Shown here: piece by piece, positions 1 through 7,741 of the stretch
How positions within the stretch are numbered: position 1 is the stretch's first letter
Layout: each line of letters begins with the position of its first letter
DNA from: an uncultured Eubacteriales bacterium
GTDB taxonomy: Bacteria; Bacillota; Clostridia; Oscillospirales; CAG-272
NCBI GenBank assembly: GCA_934378145.1
Contig: CAKXXW010000001.1
Location: forward strand, 1 to 64,000
Direction of reading: 5' to 3'
DNA length: 64,000 nucleotides
Notes under the pieces: generated by a model
Databases searched by the model: none
Seen by the model: the letters and a program-made list of their open reading frames with translations, nothing else
What the model was told of the DNA's origin: nothing
Made by a program: the position numbers and the translations under genes

Positions 1-1170
1 GTCTCCGAGCGTGCCGTCGGCTCCGAAGTGCTTGAATCGCTCATGCCGGGACAGCAGGTCGTAAAGATAGTCAACGAAGAGCTTATAAATATCATGGGCG
101 GCTCGCAGAGCAAGCTGACGATAGCATCGAAGCCCCCCACGGTCATCATGATGGTCGGACTTCAGGGCGCGGGCAAGACGACTCACGCCGGTAAGCTCGC
201 CGGAATGTACAAAAAACAGGGCAAAAATCCCCTTCTCGTCGCCTGCGACATCTACCGTCCCGCCGCAATAAAACAGCTTGAAGTCGTCGGCGGACAGCTC
301 GGGATCCCGGTCTTTCAGATGGGCGACAAGATCTCACCCGTGAAGATCGCCGAGGAAGGCGTGAAATACGCCGAAGCGCACGGCAACGATATGGTATTCA
401 TCGACACCGCCGGTCGCCTTCATATAGATGAAGAGCTTATGGCGGAGCTTCAGGCGATCAAGGCAAAGGTCAAGCCGACCGAGATACTTCTCACGGTCGA
501 CGCCATGATCGGTCAGGACGCCGTAAATGTCGCGAAGACATTCAACGACCTTCTCGACATAACCGGAGTGATACTCACAAAACTCGACGGCGACACCCGC
601 GGAGGCGCGGCTCTGTCGGTCAAATATATCACGCAGAAACCCATAAAGTTCATCGGCACGGGTGAAAAGCTCGACAGTATCGAACCCTTCTACCCCGACA
701 GAATGGCGAGCCGCATCCTCGGAATGGGGGATGTCCTCTCACTTATCGAAAAGGCGGAGCAGGCTTTCGACGCAAAGCAGGCAGCCGAACTTGAACAGAA
801 GCTCAGACAGTCGACCTTCACGCTTGACGACTATCTTGAGCAATTCAAGCAGCTCAAAAAGATGGGCAGCGTCGATCAGCTTGTTGCTATGATGCCGGGA
901 ATAAAGCCCGGAAGCCTCAAGGACGCGAAGATCGACGAAAAGATGCTCGCAAGGACAGAGGCGATAATCCTCTCCATGACTCCCCGTGAGCGCGCAAAAC
1001 CCGACATAATCAACGGCTCGCGCAAACGCCGCATCGCAAACGGCAGCGGCACTTCTGTTGAGGAAGTCAACAAGCTCCTGCGTCAGTTCGACCAAATAAA
1101 AGTCCTTATGAAGCAGTTTTCGGGCAAAAAAGGCAGACAGAAGCTCGGAAAATTCAATTTCCCCGGTTAA
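1..1170 (+). CDS. ffh: Signal recognition particle protein Ffh (5'-truncated by the window edge)
   Basis: This is the GTPase of the bacterial signal recognition particle, which binds signal peptides of nascent membrane and secreted proteins with the SRP RNA and docks at FtsY. The reading frame is open from base 1, so the N-terminal part of the NG domain is missing. About 389 residues are visible. They contain the P-loop GLQGAGKTT near visible residue 53, DTAGR near 135 and TKLDGD near 193, followed by a methionine-rich M domain with the MPGI and MTPRER segments. The C-terminus is complete (stop at 1168-1170). It is followed after 53 bases by rpsP, the usual Firmicutes neighbour. Identification rests on motif recognition and is very secure. 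Confidence 0.97.
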   Translation, partial: VSERAVGSEVLESLMPGQQVVKIVNEELINIMGGSQSKLTIASKPPTVIMMVGLQGAGKTTHAGKLAGMYKKQGKNPLLVACDIYRPAAIKQLEVVGGQLGIPVFQMGDKISPVKIAEEGVKYAEAHGNDMVFIDTAGRLHIDEELMAELQAIKAKVKPTEILLTVDAMIGQDAVNVAKTFNDLLDITGVILTKLDGDTRGGAALSVKYITQKPIKFIGTGEKLDSIEPFYPDRMASRILGMGDVLSLIEKAEQAFDAKQAAELEQKLRQSTFTLDDYLEQFKQLKKMGSVDQLVAMMPGIKPGSLKDAKIDEKMLARTEAIILSMTPRERAKPDIINGSRKRRIANGSGTSVEEVNKLLRQFDQIKVLMKQFSGKKGRQKLGKFNFPG

Positions 1171-1223
1171 ACGATTTTGATTTATATAATTTTATATAAA
1201 AATATTTTTTGGAGGAAAAAACC

Positions 1224-1469
1224 ATGGCAGTTAAAATCAGATTGAGAAGGATGGGTGCCTGCAAGACTCCCTTCTACCGTGTTATCGTCGCTGACAGCCG
1301 CTCGCCCAGAAACGGACGCTTCATCGAAGAGATCGGCACATACAATCCGCTTACCGATCCCGCAGAAGTGAAGATCGACGCCGAGAAGGCCAAGAAGTGG
1401 ATCGCCAACGGCGCTCAGCCCACCGAAACCGTCAGATCGTTGCTCAAGAAAAACGGCATCGTAGACTGA
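1224..1469 (+). CDS. rpsP: 30S ribosomal protein S16
   Basis: S16 is a small-subunit ribosomal protein needed for 30S assembly. The 81-residue product starts with MAVKIRLRRMG and contains the family pattern PFYRVIVADSRSPRNGRFIE and the GTYNPL segment, the normal full length for Firmicutes S16. I start at the ATG at 1224 because a GGAGG ribosome-binding site lies at 1211-1215; a TTG further upstream at 1209 overlaps that site and is rejected. It sits between ffh and khpA, a classic order, but the usual downstream rimM-trmD-rplS genes are not present after khpA. Confidence 0.97.
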   Translation: MAVKIRLRRMGACKTPFYRVIVADSRSPRNGRFIEEIGTYNPLTDPAEVKIDAEKAKKWIANGAQPTETVRSLLKKNGIVD

Positions 1470-1485
1470 CCCCCCGGAGTGTCTT

Positions 1486-1722
1486 ATGATAAGCTTAACG
1501 GACACACTTTACACTATTGCCCGCGCGCTTGTGTCAAGTCCCGATGAGGTGACCGTTACAGGGGACGAAAGCGGGAAAAATGTCAATCTCGTACTGAGCG
1601 TTGCACCCGACGACATGGGAATGGTGATCGGCAAGCACGGCAAGATAGCGAAGGCTATCAGAAATGTCATGAAAGCCGCCGCCAACTCAAACGGTCAGAA
1701 GGTCAATGTGGAAATCAAATAA
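1486..1722 (+). CDS. khpA: KH-domain RNA-binding protein KhpA (YlqC family)
   Basis: A small single-KH-domain RNA-binding protein of 78 residues. In other Firmicutes KhpA pairs with KhpB/Jag and influences cell size and small-RNA function. The GxxG nucleotide-binding loop is visible as VIGKHGKIAKAIR near residues 48-60, and the length matches the family. The gap to rpsP is only 16 bases, with a CCCGGAG ribosome-binding site in it, so the two are probably cotranscribed with ffh. Downstream lies a 174-base intergenic stretch before glpK that contains a 7-bp inverted repeat (1830-1836 with 1863-1869) and no gene that I can support. Confidence 0.93.
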   Translation: MISLTDTLYTIARALVSSPDEVTVTGDESGKNVNLVLSVAPDDMGMVIGKHGKIAKAIRNVMKAAANSNGQKVNVEIK

Positions 1723-1896
1723 GGCAACTCTTTGAGCCTTCAGTTTCCGTAATTGCGGAAGATCAGTCATTGCTGCCCGAAAGCAAAACGCCGGGTGCAT
1801 TACCGGTCTTCCGCCTTTTTTATGACGACACCGCGCAATTCAGGCAGTGCAATTTGCGTATCGCGCGGTGTTGCATTATAAGGAGGTATCCCTATT

Positions 1897-3390
1897 ATGA
1901 CAAAGAAATATCTTCTCGCGCTCGACCAGGGAACGACAAGCTCGCGCTGCATAATCTTCGGCAGAGGCGGCAACATCCTCTCGGTCGCTCAGCGCGAATT
2001 CACACAGTTCTATCCTCAGTCCGGCTGGGTCGAGCATGACGCGCTCGAAATATTCGACACTCAGCTCGCCGTCGCCGCGGAGGCTGTTGAAAAGCTCGGT
2101 GCCTCTCCCGACGAGATAGCTGCAATAGGCATCACGAATCAGAGAGAAACGACGATAGTATGGGACAGAAAGACCGGCAAGCCTGTATGCCCCGCCATAG
2201 TCTGGCAGTGTCGCCGCACCGCGGAATACTGCGACAGCCTTAAAGCGCAGGGACTGACCGATATGATCCGCAAAAAAACCGGACTTATCATCGACGCCTA
2301 CTTCTCTGCGACAAAGCTCCGTTGGATACTTGAAAATATCCCGGGCGCCCGCGAAAGAGCCGAAGCCGGCGAACTTCTCTTCGGAACGGTCGACTGCTAC
2401 CTCATCTGGCGGCTCACAGAGGGAAAAGTCCACGCGACCGATGTCAGCAACGCCGCGCGGACTATGCTCTTCAACATAAATACGCTTGAGTGGGACAAAG
2501 AGCTTCTGACCCTTTTCGGCATCCCCGAATCAATGATGCCGAAAGTTGTACCCTCCTCGGGTGTGATAGGCTATACAAAAATGCTCGGCGGCAATATCCC
2601 GATCGCGGGTGCCGCGGGGGATCAGCAGGCGGCGCTGTTCGGTCAGTGCTGTTTTGAGCCGGGAGGCGTAAAGAATACCTACGGTACCGGCGGATTTATG
2701 CTGCTCAACACCGGCGACCGCCCCGTGTTCTCCGAAAACGGACTTCTCACCACCGTTGCGTGGCAGCTCGGGAACGGAAAGATCTGCTACGCCCTCGAAG
2801 GCTCGACCTTTGTCTGCGGCGCGGCGATCCAGTGGCTGCGTGACGGACTCGGACTGATAAAAAAAGCCTCCGAAAGCGAAGCCGTCGCCCTTAAAGTCCC
2901 CGATAACGGCGGAGTTTACCTCGTTCCGGCGTTTGTCGGACTCGGCGCACCGTGGTGGGACGCCTATGCACGCGGAGCTATATTCGGCATCACAAGAGGT
3001 ACGACACGGGAACATATCGTCCGTGCGACGCTCGAATCGATGGCATACCAGACCTACGACCTTCTCACGACGATGGAAAAGGACGCAGGGATGACCATGA
3101 CCTCGCTCAAGGTCGACGGAGGCGCATCGTCAAACAATCTGCTGCTGTCGTTCCAATCTGACATATGCAACCTTCCGATAATCCGTCCGTCGTGCGTCGA
3201 GACCACCGCGCTCGGAGCGGCAAGGCTCGCGGGACTCGGCGTCGGCTTCTATTCAGACACCGACGAGATCGCTGCGTTCCGCGGTGAAGAGACGCGCTTT
3301 GAGCCTTCGATGGACGCAAAGCGCCGTCAGACCCTTCTCTCGATGTGGCACAAGGCGGCAAAGAGTGTACTCGGCTGGGCAAAAGAGTAA
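1897..3390 (+). CDS. glpK: Glycerol kinase
   Basis: GlpK phosphorylates glycerol with ATP to sn-glycerol-3-phosphate, feeding glycolysis and phospholipid synthesis. The 497-residue protein is full length and carries the FGGY-kinase signatures: phosphate-binding DQGTTSSRC near residue 9, GWVEHDALEI near 46, GAAGDQQAALFGQ near 240 and GTGGF near 265. It has a strong AAGGAGG ribosome-binding site. In enterococcal GlpK a histidine in a loop just before the AGDQQAALFG motif is phosphorylated by HPr; here that loop is short (VIGYTKMLGG) and has no histidine, so PTS activation by that route is unlikely (inference). No glpF or glpD is adjacent. The ATP and substrate motifs look intact. Confidence 0.96.
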   Translation: MTKKYLLALDQGTTSSRCIIFGRGGNILSVAQREFTQFYPQSGWVEHDALEIFDTQLAVAAEAVEKLGASPDEIAAIGITNQRETTIVWDRKTGKPVCPAIVWQCRRTAEYCDSLKAQGLTDMIRKKTGLIIDAYFSATKLRWILENIPGARERAEAGELLFGTVDCYLIWRLTEGKVHATDVSNAARTMLFNINTLEWDKELLTLFGIPESMMPKVVPSSGVIGYTKMLGGNIPIAGAAGDQQAALFGQCCFEPGGVKNTYGTGGFMLLNTGDRPVFSENGLLTTVAWQLGNGKICYALEGSTFVCGAAIQWLRDGLGLIKKASESEAVALKVPDNGGVYLVPAFVGLGAPWWDAYARGAIFGITRGTTREHIVRATLESMAYQTYDLLTTMEKDAGMTMTSLKVDGGASSNNLLLSFQSDICNLPIIRPSCVETTALGAARLAGLGVGFYSDTDEIAAFRGEETRFEPSMDAKRRQTLLSMWHKAAKSVLGWAKE

Positions 3391-3405
3391 AAAGAGGACA
3401 CGACT

Positions 3406-4032
3406 ATGGGCAGATTTTTCAGATGGTTCGGACTTCCCGGGAACTTTGTACTCACTCTTCTGATAAGTCTTTACGGAATAATCCTCGCCTGCATTTTCAG
3501 AACACCTCAAAGGATCATATGCGCGGCAGCAATGCTGCTGTCCTCTCTCGGAGACATTCTGCTGATGGACTATAAGCCTGTCACAAAAAAGCTCCCGCTC
3601 CGCGGCTTTACCGCGGGTGCGGCATCGTTCGGCATCGCGCATCTCGTATATGCCTCGGCTTTCATCTTCATAATGGTGAAGGAAGGCTACGGCGTCGTCA
3701 ACCCGGGCTTCTTCTGCGGGATAGGACTCTTTGTTGCCTCGGTCGCGGCGCTTATCTTCCTTATGAAAACAAAAAAGCAGAACAATCCGGTAATGAAGGT
3801 GCTTCCCTTCTGTTACCTCCTGCTGATCTCCTTCAATCTCACGGTAATATTTTCCTGCTCGGTGAGCAGAGGCGCCTACGGTCTTATCTCCGGCATCGGT
3901 GCGCTGTCGTTCTATGTTTCCGACCTTATCCTCTCGGTAAGGCTCGTAAGCAGCATAAAAATAAAGCACAACGAAGCGCTCGTCTGGTGGTTCTACCCGA
4001 TAGGTCAGATATTGCTGCTGACCGGAGCATAA
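3406..4032 (+). CDS. YhhN-family integral membrane protein (lysoplasmalogenase-like)
   Basis: A 208-residue polytopic membrane protein with about seven to eight hydrophobic segments. It has the conserved pattern of the YhhN family: SSLGDILLMD near residue 46, FGIAHLVYASAF near 76, SFYVSDLILS near 170 and a final WWFYPIGQILL. Characterised members (TMEM86, bacterial YhhN) hydrolyse the vinyl-ether bond of lysoplasmalogen, and plasmalogens do occur in anaerobic Clostridia, so that role is plausible here but unproven. It lies 15 bases after glpK and so probably shares its transcript. The conserved aspartates, which are the likely catalytic residues, are present. Confidence 0.8.
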   Translation: MGRFFRWFGLPGNFVLTLLISLYGIILACIFRTPQRIICAAAMLLSSLGDILLMDYKPVTKKLPLRGFTAGAASFGIAHLVYASAFIFIMVKEGYGVVNPGFFCGIGLFVASVAALIFLMKTKKQNNPVMKVLPFCYLLLISFNLTVIFSCSVSRGAYGLISGIGALSFYVSDLILSVRLVSSIKIKHNEALVWWFYPIGQILLLTGA

Positions 4033-4039
4033 TTCCCTT

Positions 4040-4082
4040 CCGTATGTGACAAAATATATCCGATAATATTTTTCTCATACGG
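4040..4082 (+). promoter_or_regulatory. Stem-loop in the ldh leader that reaches into the ribosome-binding site
   Basis: CCGTATG at 4040-4046 can pair with CATACGG at 4076-4082, and inside it AAAATAT at 4051-4057 can pair with ATATTTT at 4066-4072. The outer 3' arm includes the first two bases of the GGAGG ribosome-binding site of ldh (4081-4085). The fold is read directly from the sequence; a regulatory role in translation is inference. Confidence 0.5.
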
Positions 4083-4089
4083 AGGCTAT

Positions 4090-5052
4090 ATGGTAAACAT
4101 CAGGAAATGTGCCGTCATCGGGTGCGGATTTGTCGGGGCGACCTGCGCCTACTCTCTTCTTCACAGCGGGATCTTCTCGGAGCTTGTGCTGATAGATGTC
4201 AACCGCGAAAAGGCTTCGGGTGAGGCTATGGACCTCACCGATGCCCTGCCCTATCTCTCACCCGCATCGGTCTACGCGGGCGATTACAGCGACATCGGTG
4301 ACTGCTCTGTCGTGATAATCACAGCCGGCGCCAATCAGAAGCCGGGTGAGACAAGGCTCGACCTTGTAAAGAAGAATTCCGCGATAGTCGGCTCGATCGT
4401 AAAAGAGGTCGTGAAGTACAACACCGACGGAATATTACTCGTCGTATCGAATCCGGTCGACATTCTGACCTATGTGACACTGAAGATCTCGGAATTCCCC
4501 GCATCAAGGGTCATCGGCTCGGGGACCGTCCTCGATACGGCAAGGCTGAAGCAGCTCGTAGGCGAGCATCTCTCGGTCGACCCGAGAAATGTCCACAGCT
4601 TCGTCATCGGAGAACACGGCGACAGCGAGCTTGCCGTCTGGAGTTCCGCAAATGTGTCGGGCGTCGATCTCATAAAGTTCTGTTCGATCTGCGGCAAGTG
4701 CGGAGGGATGCAGAATCTTTACAGGCTCTTTGACGATGTCCGCGACAGTGCATACAAAATAATAAACGCAAAGGGCGCGACCTACTACGGCATCGCCGAA
4801 TCGGTGCGCCGCATATGTGAAGCTATCGTCCGTGATGAGGACAGCATCCTTCCCGTATCGGTGCTTCTGAACGGGGAGTATGACATCGAAAATATCTGCC
4901 TCGGTATGCCATCCGTCATCGGCAGAAGCGGGGTAAAGAGGACATTTGAGGTCCCGCTCGACGATTACGAGCTGAAAAAACTCCGTGCATCCGCCGACGC
5001 GGTCCGCGCCGTTATCTCTCAGCTCCGCCCCGACGAAGTGCCTGTAATGTAA
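4090..5052 (+). CDS. ldh: L-lactate dehydrogenase
   Basis: NAD-dependent L-lactate dehydrogenase, which reduces pyruvate to lactate to reoxidise NADH in fermentation. The 320-residue product has a Rossmann loop GCGFVG at residues 11-16, Asp36 for NAD preference, a substrate loop ANQKPGETR (the Gln marks lactate rather than malate dehydrogenase), VVSNPVD near 118, GTVLDTAR near 145 and the catalytic GEHGDS with His near 176. A GGAGG site sits 4 bases before the ATG and partly in a stem-loop. The next gene has its own strong promoter, so ldh is probably the end of its transcript, although I see no classic terminator directly after it. Confidence 0.95.
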   Translation: MVNIRKCAVIGCGFVGATCAYSLLHSGIFSELVLIDVNREKASGEAMDLTDALPYLSPASVYAGDYSDIGDCSVVIITAGANQKPGETRLDLVKKNSAIVGSIVKEVVKYNTDGILLVVSNPVDILTYVTLKISEFPASRVIGSGTVLDTARLKQLVGEHLSVDPRNVHSFVIGEHGDSELAVWSSANVSGVDLIKFCSICGKCGGMQNLYRLFDDVRDSAYKIINAKGATYYGIAESVRRICEAIVRDEDSILPVSVLLNGEYDIENICLGMPSVIGRSGVKRTFEVPLDDYELKKLRASADAVRAVISQLRPDEVPVM

Positions 5053-5103
5053 ACGGCGTTTTCAACAAATAAAAAAACTTGAAAATATATTTTTTGAAAA
5101 AGA

Positions 5104-5132
5104 TTGACAAACAAAAAAAAGTGTGATATAAT
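5104..5132 (+). promoter_or_regulatory. Sigma-A promoter of the zinc-ribbon gene
   Basis: Perfect -35 TTGACA at 5104-5109 and perfect -10 TATAAT at 5127-5132 with a 17-bp spacer that ends in TGTGA, giving an extended -10. Confidence 0.9.
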
Positions 5133-5186
5133 TCTGTCAACTGCAATGTGAGAGTACGCACTGCAAAAATTTCAAAGAGGTATCAC

Positions 5187-5474
5187 ATGTACACAGACAA
5201 GACACTGGTCTGCAAGGAATGCGGACAAGAATTCACCTTCACTGCCAGCGAGCAGGAGTTTTACGCCGAAAAGGGCTTCGAGAACGAGCCGCAGCGCTGC
5301 AAAGCCTGCCGTGACGCCCGCAAGTCCCGCAAGAACAACGGTACTCCCCGTCAGATGTTTGACGCAGTCTGCGCTGAGTGCGGCAAAGAGTGCAAGGTTC
5401 CCTTCGAGCCGAGCAACGATCGCCCCGTTTACTGCAGCGAGTGCTTCGCAAAGAAGAAAGCCGAGAACAACTGA
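5187..5474 (+). CDS. Small zinc-ribbon protein (zf-trcl plus CxxC-x17-CxxC type)
   Basis: A 95-residue hydrophilic protein with two zinc-ribbon units. The first has CKEC near residue 8 and CKAC near 40, and the segment EQEFYAEKGF between them is typical of the zf-trcl family. The second has CAEC near 63 and CSEC near 83, fitting the CxxC-x17-CxxC domain. The function of this family is not known; four CxxC pairs suggest one structural zinc per unit. The start at 5187 is chosen because an AAAGAGG ribosome-binding site is at 5174-5180. It has its own consensus promoter and terminator, so it is a strongly expressed single-gene unit. Confidence 0.88.
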   Translation: MYTDKTLVCKECGQEFTFTASEQEFYAEKGFENEPQRCKACRDARKSRKNNGTPRQMFDAVCAECGKECKVPFEPSNDRPVYCSECFAKKKAENN

Positions 5475-5484
5475 GGTGAATCTT

Positions 5485-5517
5485 AAAAAGACCGACGGTT
5501 TTACCGTCGGTCTTTTT
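5485..5517 (+). terminator. Intrinsic terminator of the zinc-ribbon gene
   Basis: A-rich 5' arm and GACCGACGG pairing with CCGTCGGTC around a TTTTA loop, followed by a T-run. Symmetric A and T flanks mean it could work on both strands. Confidence 0.93.
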
Positions 5518-5555
5518 GTAATCTGCTATTTTTTATATTAAATTTCAAAAAAGGC

Positions 5556-5584
5556 TTGACAAGCCGGAAAATTTGTGGTATTAT
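5556..5584 (+). promoter_or_regulatory. Promoter of tRNA-Arg
   Basis: -35 TTGACA at 5556-5561, -10 TATTAT at 5579-5584, 17-bp spacer ending in TTTGTGG. The spacer end, the -10 and the following GCGTTG are nearly identical to the tRNA-Ala promoter at 18165-18193. Confidence 0.9.
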
Positions 5585-5600
5585 ATGTAGCGTTGTCGAT

Positions 5601-5677
5601 GCGGCATTAGCTCAGTTGGATAGAGTGCCTGGCTACGAACCAGTAGGTCGGGGGTTCGAGTCCCTTATGCCGCGCCA
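5601..5677 (+). tRNA. tRNA-Arg (anticodon ACG)
   Basis: A complete cloverleaf can be drawn. The acceptor stem GCGGCAT pairs with ATGCCGC at 5667-5673, the anticodon stem-loop CTGG-CTACGAA-CCAG exposes ACG, and the T-loop is TTCGAGT. The CCA end is encoded (5675-5677). The ACG anticodon (wobble A normally edited to inosine) reads CGU/CGC/CGA arginine codons. It has its own promoter and terminator. Confidence 0.97.
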
Positions 5678-5681
5678 CAAT

Positions 5682-5713
5682 AAAGCGTTGTGATTCTTCA
5701 CAACGCTTTTTTC
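5682..5713 (+). terminator. Terminator after tRNA-Arg
   Basis: AAAGCGTTGTGA pairs with TCACAACGCTTT around a TTCT loop, followed by a T-run. Confidence 0.93.
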
Positions 5714-5723
5714 TTTATAAAAA

Positions 5724-5758
5724 GCCTCACCCGCAATGCCACGGGTGAGGTCTGTTTT
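5724..5758. terminator. Bidirectional terminator between tRNA-Arg and the minus-strand operon
   Basis: CCTCACCCG at 5724-5732 pairs with CGGGTGAGG at 5742-5750. A T-run follows on the plus strand, and CTTTTTAT follows on the minus strand, so it also ends the minus-strand operon whose last stop is at 5765. Confidence 0.88.
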
Positions 5759-5764
5759 TTCTTT

Positions 5765-6556
5765 TTATTCTCCGTCGACTATCCTGCGCAGCTTTGATGC
5801 GGCACGGAAGGCTTTCTCGTAATACTGCTCCGCCGTGTAGTCATCGTAGAAGTTGCTGTTCTTCTTTATGACCTCGAGCATAAGCGTTCCGGTAAAGCCC
5901 GATGCCTTTATCTGCTCTCCCACATGGTAGAAGTTTATCATTCCGTCGAAGGGGAGAAGGTGAAGGTCCTTGTTATACTCGCACATATTGTCCTGTATGT
6001 GGAGCGCTATGAGCTTCTTTCCGAAGAGCGGCATATATTCCCTGCCCGGCGTGAAGCAGGCTTCGTGACCCGTGTCCCAGCAGAAGCCGACCTGCGGCAG
6101 ATCTCCGTACTGCTCAAAAGCAAAGGCTATGTTCGCGAGCTTTCTCTGGTTCTCGAAGGCTATCTTGACCCCGACCTCGCCTGCATGGTTTACAAGGCGG
6201 TCGAATCTTTCGTGTCCTATGTCGTTGACGCAGGGGGCGTTTTCCTTGCTGCTCAGATGCACTATCATCACGGGAACTCCGTAATGTGCGCAGGAGTCAA
6301 GGCAGTCGGTGAGAGTTTTAAGCATAGCCTCACCGTCGTCTCCGGGCATCCAGATGTCGTTGATGTGCTTGAAAGGTGCGTGGATCGTATCGTAGGTCAA
6401 ACCTGCACGATCGATGGCATCGGCAAGCTCACCGATATACCTGTCGTCCTTGAATCCCGAAAAAACGCAGTCAAAGCCCGCGTTCCTCACATATTGGACA
6501 GAGTCGATAGCGTTTATCCCGCTGAAGCCGCCTAAGTTGATTCCGAGTTTTCTCAT
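5765..6556 (-). CDS. Sugar phosphate isomerase/epimerase-like TIM-barrel protein
   Basis: A 263-residue protein of the xylose-isomerase-like TIM-barrel (AP endonuclease 2) superfamily. The segments are the expected ones: IHAPF near residue 59 after the first barrel strands, MIVHLSS near 98, IAFENQ near 132, FCWDTGHE near 158, ALHIQDN near 188 and a final MLEVIKK. The His, Glu and Asp positions are those that bind the divalent metal in this fold. The substrate cannot be deduced. It is the last gene of a long minus-strand operon; its ATG lies one base after the stop of the DUF2974 gene, with the ribosome-binding site GAGGA inside that gene's end, so it is translationally coupled. Confidence 0.82.
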   Translation of the reverse strand: MRKLGINLGGFSGINAIDSVQYVRNAGFDCVFSGFKDDRYIGELADAIDRAGLTYDTIHAPFKHINDIWMPGDDGEAMLKTLTDCLDSCAHYGVPVMIVHLSSKENAPCVNDIGHERFDRLVNHAGEVGVKIAFENQRKLANIAFAFEQYGDLPQVGFCWDTGHEACFTPGREYMPLFGKKLIALHIQDNMCEYNKDLHLLPFDGMINFYHVGEQIKASGFTGTLMLEVIKKNSNFYDDYTAEQYYEKAFRAASKLRRIVDGE

Positions 6557-6557
6557 T

Positions 6558-7706
6558 TTATTTTTCCTCTTTTCCGGATAAATTTTTATCGTTTTTAGTA
6601 TCGGGACGGCGCGGGAGCTGCGCGATCCCCGATCTTACAAGATAGCCGAGAAGCTTCCTCATCTCACGGAAAACAAGCTCTCTCTTCTCGGGCTCGATCT
6701 TTGCAAGCGACCTCCAGAGCAACAGTCTGTCGCTTGCAAAATCGGTAAGCGTATGGGCATTGTCGACAGTAAGAATGTCATATATCGCATCGGTGATCGC
6801 GCGACGGGTCGCCATATCCTTATCCTCTATCCATGCGTTCACCGCGCGGCTCAGCTCGGACGCCTGCCGTGTCAGTCCCGAACGGCGGACAAAGTGTCTG
6901 CCCCTTACCTGCCAGAGATAGCAGTTATGCTGAGTGACTCCCGACTTTTCACTGCTTATGACCGAAAAATTGTCATCGTTTGTCAGAAGCATACCGACGA
7001 CCGATTCCTGCGGCACGAGCTTCAGAACTCTGTCACGGATCTCAAGATATTCCGCGGATCTCAGGAATTCGCCAGAGAATCCCGGACCGTCGTTGTTGTA
7101 AACTCTTGCTATGCGTTTTTTCACCGACGCATCGCATTTTGCCGAGGCATAAACGGCAAGGTTCCCTCCCTTGCTGTGTCCGCCGACACGAAGGTTACTG
7201 CTGTCATAAGCCTTTCCCGCACGGTTGAGATACAGCACCGAGCTTTTCTGACAGGGGACTTCGTCGGAGGACGCCATATTGAGGTCTTCCTTCCACCCGA
7301 CAAGAGTATCGTCGGTCCCCTTGAAGGCGACGAAGACCGTTCCGTCATTAAGCTCCGCGGTAAATGCGGCAAACTGCTCCTGCTCCTCATAATCAAGACG
7401 GTTTATATAGCCCGAGAGCTTCGCGTCGCGGAATCTGCGGCTCTTCGCCATAAGGGTGACCATCTTTCTTATGTCCTCGCCGGGAATTATTGCGCCGTAG
7501 CTCTTCTTTATATCATTCCGTCTGTCAAAATAGATCCCGATAGCGTCCGAGAAGGCAACGCCCTCGCCGCCGACAGCCTCGGGAATTATTCCCTCAAGGT
7601 TCAGAAAGCTGACGAAAACGAGCAGAGCGGCGTCGACCTCGTTGAAGCCCGACTGACGGAAGGTCAGATCTCCGCGCCAAACAAGGTAGTCATTCATATT
7701 CGGCAT
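6558..7706 (-). CDS. DUF2974 (Mbeg1-like) alpha/beta-hydrolase
   Basis: A 382-residue protein that begins with the typical DUF2974 N-terminus (NDYLVWRGDLTF, then FNEVDALLL-like residues). A nucleophile elbow GGHSKGGNLAVYA is seen near residue 176, which fits a serine hydrolase of the lipase-like alpha/beta fold, and FVAFKGTDDT near 125 resembles the oxyanion-side strand of class 3 lipases. No signal peptide is present, so it acts in the cytoplasm. The physiological substrate of this family is not known. A GGAGG ribosome-binding site precedes the ATG. It lies 35 bases after the AlaX-like gene in the same operon. Confidence 0.85.
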   Translation of the reverse strand: MPNMNDYLVWRGDLTFRQSGFNEVDAALLVFVSFLNLEGIIPEAVGGEGVAFSDAIGIYFDRRNDIKKSYGAIIPGEDIRKMVTLMAKSRRFRDAKLSGYINRLDYEEQEQFAAFTAELNDGTVFVAFKGTDDTLVGWKEDLNMASSDEVPCQKSSVLYLNRAGKAYDSSNLRVGGHSKGGNLAVYASAKCDASVKKRIARVYNNDGPGFSGEFLRSAEYLEIRDRVLKLVPQESVVGMLLTNDDNFSVISSEKSGVTQHNCYLWQVRGRHFVRRSGLTRQASELSRAVNAWIEDKDMATRRAITDAIYDILTVDNAHTLTDFASDRLLLWRSLAKIEPEKRELVFREMRKLLGYLVRSGIAQLPRRPDTKNDKNLSGKEEK

Positions 7707-7741
7707 ATATTTTTCCTCCGCATATCAGAAAAATTACTCTG

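Noticed and set aside
1723..1896. Possible small RNA or riboswitch in the khpA-glpK gap
   Set aside because: Only two weak hairpins (TTCCG/CGGAA and a 7-bp inverted repeat with a 26-base loop) and no recognised aptamer or clear promoter.
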